Below are positions 28,779 to 38,493 of a stretch of 43,795 nucleotides of DNA, one piece after another. Each line of letters starts with the position of its first letter. Position 1 is the first letter of the stretch. The stretch lies in the NCBI GenBank assembly GCA_947631695.1, contig CANRMH010000002.1, positions 1-43,795 of the forward strand, given 5' to 3'. This stretch comes from an uncultured Lachnospiraceae bacterium. GTDB taxonomy: Bacteria > Bacillota > Clostridia > Lachnospirales > Lachnospiraceae. Made by a program: the position numbers and the translations under genes. The notes under the pieces are model-generated. The model saw only the letters and a program-made list of their open reading frames with translations, had not been told where the DNA came from and did no database searches.

Positions 28779-29636
28779 TCAATTTTCTATTTTTTTGCTG
28801 CAGGCAATCGCCATGGAACCCGCCCCGATATGGCAGGCAACGCTGAGCGACAGTCTGTCCATCCTGATCTGATATCCGGGGAATCTCTCTTCAATTTCCC
28901 GCTTCCACTCCGCAGCCTCCTCCTCGGAACAGGTGTAAGCTGCGGCGATCCACACCTCGTGGCCCGCAAAGCGTTCCGTAACGTCCTTCTCCATTGCGTC
29001 AAGCATCGTCTTCTTTGCCGACTTCCATCCCCGCACTTTTGCAAACGCGTCCAGTTTCTCTCCCTGGATCTGAAGAACAGGCTTCAGATTCAGTACAGAC
29101 GCCAGCGCGGCCCCTGCAGGAGTGACCCGTCCTCCCTTTTTCAGATATTTCAGGGTATCTACCGTAATATAGATACTGGATTCCATTTTTTCGCGCATAA
29201 GGATATCATGAATCTCACGCGCGCTTTTCCCTTCCCCGGCCAGCATCAGCGCATCCATTACGGATTGACGCTGTGTGATCGATATTCTCTGGTTGTCCAC
29301 AACATAAACCCGGTCTTCAAAATCTCGTGCCAGCATCAGCGCCGTCTCACAGGAACTGGACAGGCCGCTGGACATGGGAATATAGACAATCTCATCATAC
29401 GTCCGGAGCAAGTCTTTCCAGAGATCCGTCACGTCGCCGGGAGCCGGCTGGGAAGTGGAGATATCCGCATCCTCCTCAAGTTTATGATAAAATTCTTCCT
29501 GCGTCAGAGTGATATCCTCATAATACAGTTTATCGTTGATATAAAACGGCATGGGGAGTACGCGTATCCCCAATTCGCCCGCTTCCTTCTGTGTAATTCC
29601 GCTGTTGCTGTCCGTCACTACTGCAACCATACTCAT
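28779..29636 (-). CDS. DegV family fatty-acid-binding protein
   Basis: AVVTDSNSGI, ISTSQPAPGD, YIPMSSGLSSS; C-terminal HIGAGSMAIAC. Confidence 0.93.
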   Translation of the reverse strand: MSMVAVVTDSNSGITQKEAGELGIRVLPMPFYINDKLYYEDITLTQEEFYHKLEEDADISTSQPAPGDVTDLWKDLLRTYDEIVYIPMSSGLSSSCETALMLARDFEDRVYVVDNQRISITQRQSVMDALMLAGEGKSAREIHDILMREKMESSIYITVDTLKYLKKGGRVTPAGAALASVLNLKPVLQIQGEKLDAFAKVRGWKSAKKTMLDAMEKDVTERFAGHEVWIAAAYTCSEEEAAEWKREIEERFPGYQIRMDRLSLSVACHIGAGSMAIACSKKIEN

Positions 29637-29651
29637 CCTCTTTTCCTGTTT

Positions 29652-31016
29652 TTAATTTTTAAAACTGTGGATCGGCGCAGGTATCCTGCCCTTTCTGTTT
29701 ATGAACCCGCTGCAGTCATACTCATTGACCGGAATGATCGGCGCATATCCGAGCAATCCGCCAAACTGCGCAGTGTCCCCTACGTCTTTCCCGATGACCG
29801 GGATCAGGCGCACCGCCGTGGTCTTCTGGTTCACCATGCCGATGGCCATTTCGTCCGCAATGATTCCGGAAATCGTAGCGGAACTCGTCTTTCCCGGAAT
29901 TGCGATCATATCCAGTCCCACAGAGCAGACGCAGGTCATAGCCTCCAGTTTTTCGATCGTCAGCGCGCCTGCTTTCACCGCGTCAATCATTCCCCTGTCT
30001 TCGCTCACCGGAATAAACGCGCCGCTTAGTCCGCCTACATAGGAAGACGCCATCACGCCTCCTTTTTTCACCTGGTCGTTGAGCATCGCAAGCGCGGCCG
30101 TCGTCCCCGGCGCCCCCACTCTTTCCAGCCCGATCTCCTCCAGGATCTCCGCGACGCTGTCGCCCACAGCGGGAGTCGGGGCAAGGGACAGATCGATGAT
30201 TCCGAACGGTACGCCCATCCGTCTGGAGGCTTCGCCCGCAACCAGCTGGCCTACGCGGGTAACCTTAAAAGCCGTTTTTTTGATCGTCTCGCACAGTTCT
30301 TCAAAACCTCTCCCGCGAACGTGCGTGATCGCCTCCTTCACAACTCCCGGTCCGCTGACACCCACGTTAATGACGGAATCCCCCTCAGTGACCCCAAGAA
30401 AAGCGCCTGCCATAAAGGGATTGTCATCCGGAGCGTTACAAAAAACCACCAGCTTGGCGCATCCGAGGGAATCCCGGTCTTTTGTGGCCAGGGCCGTAGC
30501 TTTTACGATCTCGCCGCAGATGCGGACGGCGTCCATATTGATCCCTGTCTTTGTGGATCCCACATTGATCGAACTGCAGACCCTCTCCGTACACGCCAGC
30601 GCCTGCGGGATGGACCGGATCAAATATTCCTCGCTGGCCGTCATCGCCTTTGACACCAGAGCGGAATAACCGCCGATAAAATTGACGCCTACCGCCTCAG
30701 CCGCGCGGTCCAGCGTCTTTGCAATCGTCACATAGTCCTCCGGCGATTTGCACGCCGCGCTTCCGAGCAATGAGACGGGAGTGATTGAGATCCGTTTGTT
30801 TACGATCGGGATCCCAAATTCTTTCTCGATATCATTTCCGGTCTTTACCAGATCCTTCGCGCTGGTTGTGATTTTTTGATAGATTTTATCATTTAATTTT
30901 TTCAGATCCGAATCGATACAATCCATCAGATGAATCCCCAGGGTAATCGTCCTGACGTCCAGATTTTCCTGCTCGATCATCTGATTCGTCTCGTTCACTT
31001 CATATATACTGATCAT
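29652..31016 (-). CDS. PFL family protein (UPF0210, DUF711)
   Basis: [46 protein letters not shown]; next to ACT protein as is typical. Confidence 0.93.
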   Translation of the reverse strand: MISIYEVNETNQMIEQENLDVRTITLGIHLMDCIDSDLKKLNDKIYQKITTSAKDLVKTGNDIEKEFGIPIVNKRISITPVSLLGSAACKSPEDYVTIAKTLDRAAEAVGVNFIGGYSALVSKAMTASEEYLIRSIPQALACTERVCSSINVGSTKTGINMDAVRICGEIVKATALATKDRDSLGCAKLVVFCNAPDDNPFMAGAFLGVTEGDSVINVGVSGPGVVKEAITHVRGRGFEELCETIKKTAFKVTRVGQLVAGEASRRMGVPFGIIDLSLAPTPAVGDSVAEILEEIGLERVGAPGTTAALAMLNDQVKKGGVMASSYVGGLSGAFIPVSEDRGMIDAVKAGALTIEKLEAMTCVCSVGLDMIAIPGKTSSATISGIIADEMAIGMVNQKTTAVRLIPVIGKDVGDTAQFGGLLGYAPIIPVNEYDCSGFINRKGRIPAPIHSFKN

Positions 31017-31052
31017 GGTATCTCCATCCGTCCTTTCCGCCGCGGCCGCTCC

Positions 31053-31325
31053 CTACAGCCGATGCATTTTTTCAAATATTTCTTCTCTCTGGCAGTGAAT
31101 GGCAACTCCGATCTCCGCCCCCAATTTTTCAAGTTCATCGGAATATACCTGAAACTCTTTTGTCGCATCCGCCACATCTACGATCGTCATCATATTAAAA
31201 TACCCGTCCACGATCGTCTGGGCAATGTCCAGCACGTTGATATTTGTTTCTGAAAGATATGTACAAACCTTTGCGATAATTCCTACCGCATCCTTCCCCA
31301 CGACCGTAATAATACATTTTTTCAT
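31053..31325 (-). CDS. ACT domain-containing protein (UPF0237-like)
   Basis: KCIITVVGKDAVGIIAKVCTYLSETNINVLDIAQTIVDGYFNMMTIVDV. Confidence 0.93.
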   Translation of the reverse strand: MKKCIITVVGKDAVGIIAKVCTYLSETNINVLDIAQTIVDGYFNMMTIVDVADATKEFQVYSDELEKLGAEIGVAIHCQREEIFEKMHRL

Positions 31326-31349
31326 GATGATCCTCCTGTTATTTTATAA

Positions 31350-32147
31350 TCAGACTGTAATGATATCGGAAACGGTATCCCTCTTCGCCACTGACAGAGG
31401 AATATCTTCGCCCTTATACGGATTATCGCCCAGCGTAATTTCCAGCTTCACCGTCTCATAGGCCAACTCCGCGTAATTGTTTTCCCTGCTCAGATGCCCA
31501 AGCATAACTCCCTTAAGTCTGTCATGCAGTATATCACACAGAAGCCTCCCTGACAACTCATTTGACAAATGGCCCTTATCTCCCATCACCCTTCGCTTCA
31601 GCGGATAGGGATACGGGCCGGTCTCAAGCATATGGACGTCATGGTTCGCTTCCAAAAGCAAAGCGTTCAGATTTTTCAGGCGCTCTACCGTATAATCGTC
31701 ATATTTTCCCAGATCCGTTGCAACCGCAACTGCTTTCCCCTCGCACTCCATGCGGTACCCTGATGGCTCCAGGGCGTCGTGGGAAATAGAAAAGGGATGA
31801 ATCTCAATGTCGCCCAGAAAGAAAGACGAATCAATCCGGATCTCATGAAGCAGTTCTTCCGGGAGCGGTCCAAGATATTTGTAATCGCGAATACCAGCCA
31901 GGGTTCCCTTTGTCGCGTAGATGGGAATCCCATACTTCCTGCTGAACACGCCGAGTCCCTGAATGTGATCCGAATGCTCATGCGTGATCAGGATCCCGCT
32001 CAGTTCCGTGGCGTCGACGCCCAGCATATGTAATCCCTCGTCGATCTTCTTCTTACTGATGCCGGTGTCCACGAGCAGATGCGTGTGGTCGTTTCCCACA
32101 TAGATGCAATTTCCGCTGCTTCCACTGGCTATACTGCACAATCTCAT
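31350..32147 (-). CDS. MBL fold metallo-hydrolase (YycJ/WalJ-like)
   Basis: IASGSSGNCIYVG, LVDTGISKKKI, ILITHEHSDHI, HLSNELSG, GHLSRENN. Confidence 0.92.
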   Translation of the reverse strand: MRLCSIASGSSGNCIYVGNDHTHLLVDTGISKKKIDEGLHMLGVDATELSGILITHEHSDHIQGLGVFSRKYGIPIYATKGTLAGIRDYKYLGPLPEELLHEIRIDSSFFLGDIEIHPFSISHDALEPSGYRMECEGKAVAVATDLGKYDDYTVERLKNLNALLLEANHDVHMLETGPYPYPLKRRVMGDKGHLSNELSGRLLCDILHDRLKGVMLGHLSRENNYAELAYETVKLEITLGDNPYKGEDIPLSVAKRDTVSDIITV

Positions 32148-32152
32148 GTATT

Positions 32153-32764
32153 TTACCTCTGTAATTTTTCTTTTTTTATATGTTCCATCCTATCGTCCAG
32201 ACATCGATAAACGGCGTCAATGGAACCGCTGTTGTCGATCACGCGGTCGCATTTTTTTCGAAACGCCGAATCCGTAAGCTGGGAAGCGAAAACAGCTTCG
32301 GATTTTTTTGCCGAATAATTTCTGGAAGCGCGCAGTCTCTCCCTGCGCTGTCCTTCATCCGCATAAATATACCAGATCTCATCGCAGATCGCGTCGTAGC
32401 CGTCGTCCAGCAATAGCGCGGATTCAATCACAAAGCAGAAAGTATTCTTTCTTCTCTCTTCCTCAGCCATCGCCTGTATCCGGCGCTTAACGGCGGGATG
32501 GACGATCTTATTTATTCTGCGGCGCGCGTCCGGATCTGAAAAGATCAGATCCGCGAGCTTCCGCCTGTCCAGAGCGCCGTCTCCAAGCAGTATCCCTTCT
32601 CCGAACTCTCTTACAATTTCCGCGTAACATTCCCCTCCGGGTTCCTGGAGCTTCCTGGCGATCAGATCCGCCTGGCATACGACCGCCTTGTGGCGCCTGC
32701 TCAGATATTCCAGAACCAAGCTTTTTCCGGCTCCTGCTCCGCCGGTAATCCCTATCACTATCAT
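32153..32764 (-). CDS. coaE: dephospho-CoA kinase
   Basis: MIVIGITGGAGAGKSLVLEYL; DLIARKLQEPG; FVIESALLLDDGYD; downstream of polA. Confidence 0.94.
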   Translation of the reverse strand: MIVIGITGGAGAGKSLVLEYLSRRHKAVVCQADLIARKLQEPGGECYAEIVREFGEGILLGDGALDRRKLADLIFSDPDARRRINKIVHPAVKRRIQAMAEEERRKNTFCFVIESALLLDDGYDAICDEIWYIYADEGQRRERLRASRNYSAKKSEAVFASQLTDSAFRKKCDRVIDNSGSIDAVYRCLDDRMEHIKKEKLQR

Positions 32765-32768
32765 TGTA

Positions 32769-35384
32769 TTATTTTGCCTCGTACCAGTTATCCCCGACAT
32801 GCATGTCCACCTCCAGCGGCACGGCAAGGGATGCGGCCTGTTCCATCTCATGCCGCAGGATCTGCTTTACCTGTTCGATCTCAGACCGGTGAGCCTCTAC
32901 CAGCAATTCGTCGTGTACCTGCAGAACCAGGCGGGATCTCATATGATTTTCTTTTAACTTCTGATCCACCCTGATCATCGCGATCTTCATGATATCCGCA
33001 GCCGTTCCCTGAATCGGCGCGTTCATGGCGGCCCGTTCCCCAAAAGACCTCTGCGCAAAATTGCTGGAAGCAAGTTCCGGGATCGGCCTCCTTCGGCCGA
33101 ACAGAGTCACAACATAGCCGTTTTCCTTGGCGTACTTTACCGTATCGTCCAAAAATGTCTTGATTCCCGGATAGGTCCGGAAATACTGCTCGATATACTG
33201 AGCGGCCTCGCGGCGCGTAATGCTCAGATCCTGGCTCAGTCCAAAAGAGCTGATGCCATAGACGATTCCGAAATTGACGGCCTTCGCGTTCCTTCGCTGC
33301 AGCGCGGTCACTTCCTCAAACGGCACATGAAATACCTGGGACGCCGTAATTCTGTGGATATCCCTCGCTTCCTGATATGCGGCGATCAGATTCTGGTCGC
33401 CGGAGCAGTGCGCGAGGATCCGAAGTTCAATCTGGGAATAATCCGCATCCACAAATACATATCCCTCCTCCGGGACAAAAACTTTGCGGATCAGTCTGCC
33501 CAGTTCCATCCGGACGGGGATATTCTGGAGGTTTGGCTCCGCGCTGCTGATCCTGCCGGTTGCCGTGACCGTTTGATTGAATTTGCCGTGGATCCTCCCG
33601 TCGTCCCGGATATATACGGCAAGCCCGTCCGCATATGTGGATTTCAGCTTGGCGTACTGCCGGTATTCCAGGATCCGCGAAACGATCGGATAGTCGGGCG
33701 CAAGTTTTTCCAGCACATCCGCCGCGGTAGAATATCCCGTTTTGGTCTTCTTTGCGCCTTTCAGCCCCATTTTTTCAAACAGAATATTCCCCAGCTGTTT
33801 GGGCGAGTTAATGTTGAACTGTTCGCCGGCCTCGTCGCAGATCTGTTTTTCCAGTTCCGCGATCTTTACGCCGAGCTGTTCCCCGTAAATTTTCAGGGCC
33901 TCCGCCTCCACCCTGACCCCGTTTTTTTCCATCTCGTGCAATGTAAAAACCAGAGGCATTTCGATCTCCCTGAAAAGATGCATCATCTGCATCTTTTCCA
34001 GTTTTTCGCAGAGGGGTTTTACAGCGGCGTACGCCGTATAAACCTGATAACAGACTTTTACGTACTCCTCCGTCTTTTCCTCCAGAATGAGTCCCAGCTG
34101 TTCCCTCGCCACATCTTCATATCCGTAATCGCTCTTCAGCGGATTCAGCAGATAAGCGGCGATCGTCACATCAAAGCAGCTGTCCCTGTTTTTTATATTC
34201 AGATATTTCATTGCGTCCTTCAGATCAAATATCGCAAACGTTTCCGCGGAAGCGGCGATACTGTCCAGCTCATCCAGCAGATACTCCATGGGGAGTTTTT
34301 CGCTGGCAGGTATGCAGAAGATCTCTTTCTCCCCATAGCAGATCCCGATCCCGGCCGGTTCTTCCTGTCCGGCAAAAAGAGGAAGAGACTGCTGTGTGCT
34401 GCGGTAGACGGCGGCCCCGACAATGCCGGCGCATTTTGCGCCGTTCAGTATTTTTTCAGCATCCCCGGAGCTGGCAATCACCCGAAACGCTTCTTCAATA
34501 CGATTGGAGGGAGCTTTGACGTCAAATTTCCCCAATAAATTTTTAAACTGCAGACGCTGAAACCATGCGTAAGCCTCCTCTGTGAACAGGCTGCCCATCC
34601 TCGCCTCCTCGGGAGAGTAAGACAGATCCGCATCCACACAGATCGTGGCGAGTTTCTTGCTCATAACAGCCAGATCCCAGTATTCCTTCAGCGCATTGGA
34701 GGCGCGCGGCGGTTTGATCTCATCCGCATGTTCATAGGCGTTTTCTATGGAATGGTATTCGCATATGATCTTTGCGGCGGTCTTTTCACCGATCCCCGGC
34801 ACGCCCGGAATGTTGTCGGAAGCGTCGCCCATCAGGGCCTTGAGGTCGATAAACTCTTGCGGGGTCACCTGGTACCTCTCTTTGACGTCCTGCGCATAGT
34901 AATCTTCCACTTCCGTTTTCCCCTGTTTTGTCTTGGGAATCCGGATCTTTACTTTCTCCGTGGCAAGCTGAAGCAGATCCCGGTCTCCGCTGATCACAGA
35001 TACCTCCATTCCAGCCTGCTCGCACCGCTTCGAAACCGTGCCGATCAGATCATCCGCCTCAAGTCCGGCCTGCTCGATCATCCTGACGTTCATCGCCCGC
35101 AGGACCTCCTTGATGACCGGAACCTGCTGGCGAAGCTCCTCCGCCATCGGCTTGCGGGTCCCCTTGTATTCTCCGTACATCTCATGCCGGAATGTGGGAG
35201 CATGCACGTCGAAAGCAACCGTCAGATAATCCGGTTGTTCCTCCTCCAGAATTTTAAACAGGATATTCAAAAAACCATAGACCGCGCCCGTGTGCAGCCC
35301 CTCCGCGTTCGTCAGATCCGGCAGGCCGTAAAAAGCGCGGTTCAAGATGCTGTGTCCGTCGATCAGCACTATTTTCTCCGCCAT
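32769..35384 (-). CDS. polA: DNA polymerase I
   Basis: 5'-3' exo domain (GDASDNIPGVPGIGEKTA); polymerase motifs DADYSQIELRILAH, RRNAKAVNFGIVYGIS, VLQVHDELLVEA; start trimmed to MAEKIVLIDGHS. Confidence 0.97.
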   Translation of the reverse strand: MAEKIVLIDGHSILNRAFYGLPDLTNAEGLHTGAVYGFLNILFKILEEEQPDYLTVAFDVHAPTFRHEMYGEYKGTRKPMAEELRQQVPVIKEVLRAMNVRMIEQAGLEADDLIGTVSKRCEQAGMEVSVISGDRDLLQLATEKVKIRIPKTKQGKTEVEDYYAQDVKERYQVTPQEFIDLKALMGDASDNIPGVPGIGEKTAAKIICEYHSIENAYEHADEIKPPRASNALKEYWDLAVMSKKLATICVDADLSYSPEEARMGSLFTEEAYAWFQRLQFKNLLGKFDVKAPSNRIEEAFRVIASSGDAEKILNGAKCAGIVGAAVYRSTQQSLPLFAGQEEPAGIGICYGEKEIFCIPASEKLPMEYLLDELDSIAASAETFAIFDLKDAMKYLNIKNRDSCFDVTIAAYLLNPLKSDYGYEDVAREQLGLILEEKTEEYVKVCYQVYTAYAAVKPLCEKLEKMQMMHLFREIEMPLVFTLHEMEKNGVRVEAEALKIYGEQLGVKIAELEKQICDEAGEQFNINSPKQLGNILFEKMGLKGAKKTKTGYSTAADVLEKLAPDYPIVSRILEYRQYAKLKSTYADGLAVYIRDDGRIHGKFNQTVTATGRISSAEPNLQNIPVRMELGRLIRKVFVPEEGYVFVDADYSQIELRILAHCSGDQNLIAAYQEARDIHRITASQVFHVPFEEVTALQRRNAKAVNFGIVYGISSFGLSQDLSITRREAAQYIEQYFRTYPGIKTFLDDTVKYAKENGYVVTLFGRRRPIPELASSNFAQRSFGERAAMNAPIQGTAADIMKIAMIRVDQKLKENHMRSRLVLQVHDELLVEAHRSEIEQVKQILRHEMEQAASLAVPLEVDMHVGDNWYEAK

Positions 35385-35492
35385 ATCATTTCTCCGTTTT
35401 CTTTTTGTCCGATGGATTTTCACTCACTCTAATACTATACAACAAACTTGAGATTTTTGAAAGGTGTTAATTTCCGGCCGCGAAAAAAAGTA

Positions 35493-35521
35493 TTGTTTTT
35501 TCGGGGAAAGTATGCTAGTAT
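35493..35521 (+). promoter_or_regulatory. candidate promoter for tRNA-Leu
   Basis: TTGTTT-N17-TAGTAT about 24 nt upstream of the tRNA 5' end. Confidence 0.5.
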
Positions 35522-35544
35522 AAATATCAGTCTTGAGAAAAGAC

Positions 35545-35627
35545 GCGGATGTGGCGGAATGGCAGACGCACAAGACTCAAAATCTTGCGGGGGTGACCTC
35601 GTGTGGGTTCAAGTCCCACCATCCGCA
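35545..35627 (+). tRNA. tRNA-Leu(CAA), 83 nt plus absent/encoded-elsewhere CCA
   Basis: GCGGATG/CATCCGC acceptor stem, CAAGA-CTCAAAA-TCTTG anticodon arm (anticodon CAA), long variable arm, GTGGGTTCAAGTCCCAC T-arm, discriminator A. Confidence 0.93.
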
Positions 35628-35637
35628 TGACCGAAAA

Positions 35638-35679
35638 ACACCGGCTTTGATTGCCTGGCATCAAAACCGGTGTTTTTTT
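35638..35679. terminator. terminator following tRNA-Leu, possibly bidirectional (also lysA)
   Basis: ACACCGGCTTTGAT-TGCCTGGC-ATCAAAACCGGTGTTTTTTT; minus strand stem is followed by TTTTT. Confidence 0.85.
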
Positions 35680-35734
35680 ACTGCGCAGGAGGCCGCTTCG
35701 GCCCCCTGTTTTCCCTTCTCTCCTGAATTAATCG

Positions 35735-37018
35735 TCAGATATTCTGCTTTAGCAGTTTTTTCCCAATCTCAAAGCAGTCGAAAGTGGCAAAATAATCCGC
35801 GGGCGTCTCCGCGCGCCGGATCAGCTGCGCTCTCCCGTCTTCCCTCAGAAGGACTTCGGCGGAACGCAGCCTGCCATTGTAGTTATAGCCCATGGAGTAC
35901 CCGTGCGCTCCGGTGTCATGGATAACGAGAAAATCGCCCATATCAATCTTCGGAAGCATCCGGTCGATGGCAAATTTATCGTTGTTTTCGCACAGGGAAC
36001 CCGTGACGTCGTACATATGATCGCACGGCGCATCCTCCTTTCCCATCACAGTGATGTGATGATATGCCCCGTACATGGCGGGCCGCATCAGGTTCGCGGC
36101 GCAGGCGTCCACACCGATATATTCCTTGTGCGTGTGCTTCTCATGGATCGCCGTTGTCACCAGGCAGCCGTACGGCCCCATCATAAAACGGCCAAGTTCC
36201 GTGTAGATCGCTACGTCGCCCATGCCGGCCGGAACCAGCACTTCCTCATATACTTTCCGGACGCCCTCGCCGATCGCCCGGATATCGTTTGCTTCCTGAT
36301 CCGGCTTGTAGGGGATCCCGATCCCGCCGGACAGGTTGATAAACTGAATATGCGCTCCTGTCTCGCGCTGAATCCTTACCGCCACTTCAAAAAGTACTCT
36401 GGCAAGCATGGGATAATATTCGTTTGTCACGGTATTGCTGGCGAGAAACGCGTGGATGCCGAATTTCCTGGCTCCCTTCTCCTTCAGGATCCTGAAGGCC
36501 TCAAAAATCTGTTCCGTCGTCATGCCGTACTTCGCGTCGCCCGGGTTGTCCATAATATCATTGCTGATCTTAAAGAGGCCTCCCGGATTATAGCGGCAGC
36601 TGATTGTCTCCGGGATATGGCCGATCGTCTTTTCAAGAAAATCTATGTGAGTAATGTCGTCCAGGTTGATGATCGCTCCCAGCCTGTCCGCCAGGGCAAA
36701 TTCCTCCGCCGGCGTATCGTTTGATGAAAACATAATGTCACCCGGCTCTGCTCCGATCGCTTCCGACAGCATCAGCTCCGTGTAGGACGAGCAGTCATAG
36801 CCGCAGCCATACTCCCGCAGGATCTGGATCAGGAACGGATTCGGCGTAGCTTTTACGGCAAAATATTCCCTGTATCCCGGATTCCACGAAAATGCCTCCC
36901 GTAGCGCCTCCGCGTTTCTTCGGATCCCCGCCTCGTCATACAAATGAAACGGCGTGGGATAAGCGGAAACGATTTCCTCCAGCTGTTCTTTTGTCACAAA
37001 CGGTTTTTTCTTCATCAA
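35735..37018 (-). CDS. lysA: diaminopimelate decarboxylase-like PLP fold III enzyme
   Basis: YFAVKATPNPFLIQIL (Lys), GYDCSSYTEL, GIHAFLASN, LSGGIGIPYKP, TELGRFMMGPYG, HDTGAHGYSM. Confidence 0.85.
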   Translation of the reverse strand: MMKKKPFVTKEQLEEIVSAYPTPFHLYDEAGIRRNAEALREAFSWNPGYREYFAVKATPNPFLIQILREYGCGYDCSSYTELMLSEAIGAEPGDIMFSSNDTPAEEFALADRLGAIINLDDITHIDFLEKTIGHIPETISCRYNPGGLFKISNDIMDNPGDAKYGMTTEQIFEAFRILKEKGARKFGIHAFLASNTVTNEYYPMLARVLFEVAVRIQRETGAHIQFINLSGGIGIPYKPDQEANDIRAIGEGVRKVYEEVLVPAGMGDVAIYTELGRFMMGPYGCLVTTAIHEKHTHKEYIGVDACAANLMRPAMYGAYHHITVMGKEDAPCDHMYDVTGSLCENNDKFAIDRMLPKIDMGDFLVIHDTGAHGYSMGYNYNGRLRSAEVLLREDGRAQLIRRAETPADYFATFDCFEIGKKLLKQNI

Positions 37019-37040
37019 TGTATAACTCCCTTCTCCTTGC

Positions 37041-38477
37041 TTAGTCGATGACGGCGATCCGCATCATGTTGCTGACCCCGTCGTTCAGTCTCTGTATATT
37101 GGGTGAAGGGATTCCCGCTGTCAGTATCACAACGTCCCCTGATTCCACCACCTGCTTTGCGCATAATAAATCGAGGGCCCCGTTCAAAATATCCTCCGTC
37201 GTATTTAGCTCGATGGATTTGTACGGCCGGACTCCCCAGTAGATCTGCATCCGGCGCATCGCCGCCTCATTCGGGGTCACTCCGATGATATCCGCCCGTG
37301 GTTTGAACTTGGACATCACTCTCGCGGTGGCTCCCGACACGGACGGCGTCACGATGCATTTTGCGTTCAGATTGTCCGCGGCCGCGACAGCCGAGTAACC
37401 GATAGCGCTGGAAATCCCCTTCCTTTGATGCTCTCCCGCCTTCGCAAGCAGCACGTCGTAGTCCAGATGCTCTTCCGTATTCTCCACAATATGTACCATC
37501 ATCTGAAGCGCTTCCAGGGGATATTTCCCCTGCGCAGTCTCGCCCGACAGCATAACCGCATCCGTCCCGTCGTAAACCGCATTCGCCACGTCCGTCACTT
37601 CCGCTCTGGTAGGACGGGGGTTCCGAATCATGGAATCCAGCATCTGTGTTGCGGTAATGACCGGTTTATAACAGTCGTTGCATTTCTGTATCAGCATTTT
37701 CTGCAGATAAGGCACCTCTTCCGCAGGGATCTCAACACCCAGATCTCCCCGGGCTACCATGATGCCGTCCGCGCAGCGGATGATCTCCTCGATATTCCGG
37801 ATCCCCTCCGCGTTCTCGATCTTGGCGATAATAGGAATATAAGGGGCGCCGCAATTTTTCAGCCATGCTTTGATCTCCAGGATGCACTCCGCATTTCTCA
37901 CAAAAGAAGCGGCGATAAAGTCCACCTTCTGCTCCACGCCGAATTTGATATCCTCTTTATCTTTATCCGTAATCGCGGGCAGACGCACCGGCACGTTGGG
38001 AACGTTTACGCCTTTGCGTTCTCCGAGTTCTCCGCCGTTGACGATCTTACAGATAATCTCCGTCTCCGTCTTCCCCTGGACGAGAAGTTCGATCAGGCCG
38101 TCGTCTATCAGGATACGCTTTCCCGCCTGTACATCCTCCACCAATCCGTCGTAAGTGATGGATACCCCGTTTTGATCCCCTTCTTTTTCTATCGTGCTGA
38201 GAACAAAGGTGTCCCCCTCCTTCAGCATAATTTTTTTATGCCCCTTCAGAAGGCCCGTGCGGATTTCCGGCCCTTTGGTATCCAGAAGGATCGCGATCGG
38301 CTTCTTTTCTTCCTCCCGGATCTGTTTCAGCAGATCCATCCTGCGTTTCTGTTCCTCGTGGGTACCATGGGAAAAATTAAACCTCGCCACATCCATCCCG
38401 CTGCGCACCAGTTTTCTCATGATGCCATCCTCATCGGTTCTCGGACCCATCGTGCAGATAATCTTCGTTTTTTTCAT
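37041..38477 (-). CDS. pyk: pyruvate kinase
   Basis: KKTKIICTMGPRTD, NFSHGTHEEQ, LLDTKGPEIRTG, VARGDLGVEIP, ATQMLDSMI; C-terminal domain present without PEP-utiliser extension. Confidence 0.97.
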   Translation of the reverse strand: MKKTKIICTMGPRTDEDGIMRKLVRSGMDVARFNFSHGTHEEQKRRMDLLKQIREEEKKPIAILLDTKGPEIRTGLLKGHKKIMLKEGDTFVLSTIEKEGDQNGVSITYDGLVEDVQAGKRILIDDGLIELLVQGKTETEIICKIVNGGELGERKGVNVPNVPVRLPAITDKDKEDIKFGVEQKVDFIAASFVRNAECILEIKAWLKNCGAPYIPIIAKIENAEGIRNIEEIIRCADGIMVARGDLGVEIPAEEVPYLQKMLIQKCNDCYKPVITATQMLDSMIRNPRPTRAEVTDVANAVYDGTDAVMLSGETAQGKYPLEALQMMVHIVENTEEHLDYDVLLAKAGEHQRKGISSAIGYSAVAAADNLNAKCIVTPSVSGATARVMSKFKPRADIIGVTPNEAAMRRMQIYWGVRPYKSIELNTTEDILNGALDLLCAKQVVESGDVVILTAGIPSPNIQRLNDGVSNMMRIAVID

Positions 38478-38493
38478 AAACAGCACCTCGCTC

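Noticed and set aside
28671-30029. 452-aa plus-strand ORF
   Set aside because: Antisense to degV and UPF0210 genes; amino-acid composition (R/H/S rich) typical of a shadow frame.
33327-34538. 403-aa plus-strand ORF
   Set aside because: Antisense to polA; shadow ORF without recognisable domain.
35545-35627. tRNA-Leu as an integration site for a genomic island
   Set aside because: Neighbouring genes are core (polA, lysA); no integrase or partial tRNA repeat seen downstream.
35689-35712. CAGGAGGCCGCTTCGGCCCCCTG hairpin as lysA terminator
   Set aside because: Strong stem but no T-tract on the minus strand; the hairpin at 35638-35679 is a better candidate for both directions.
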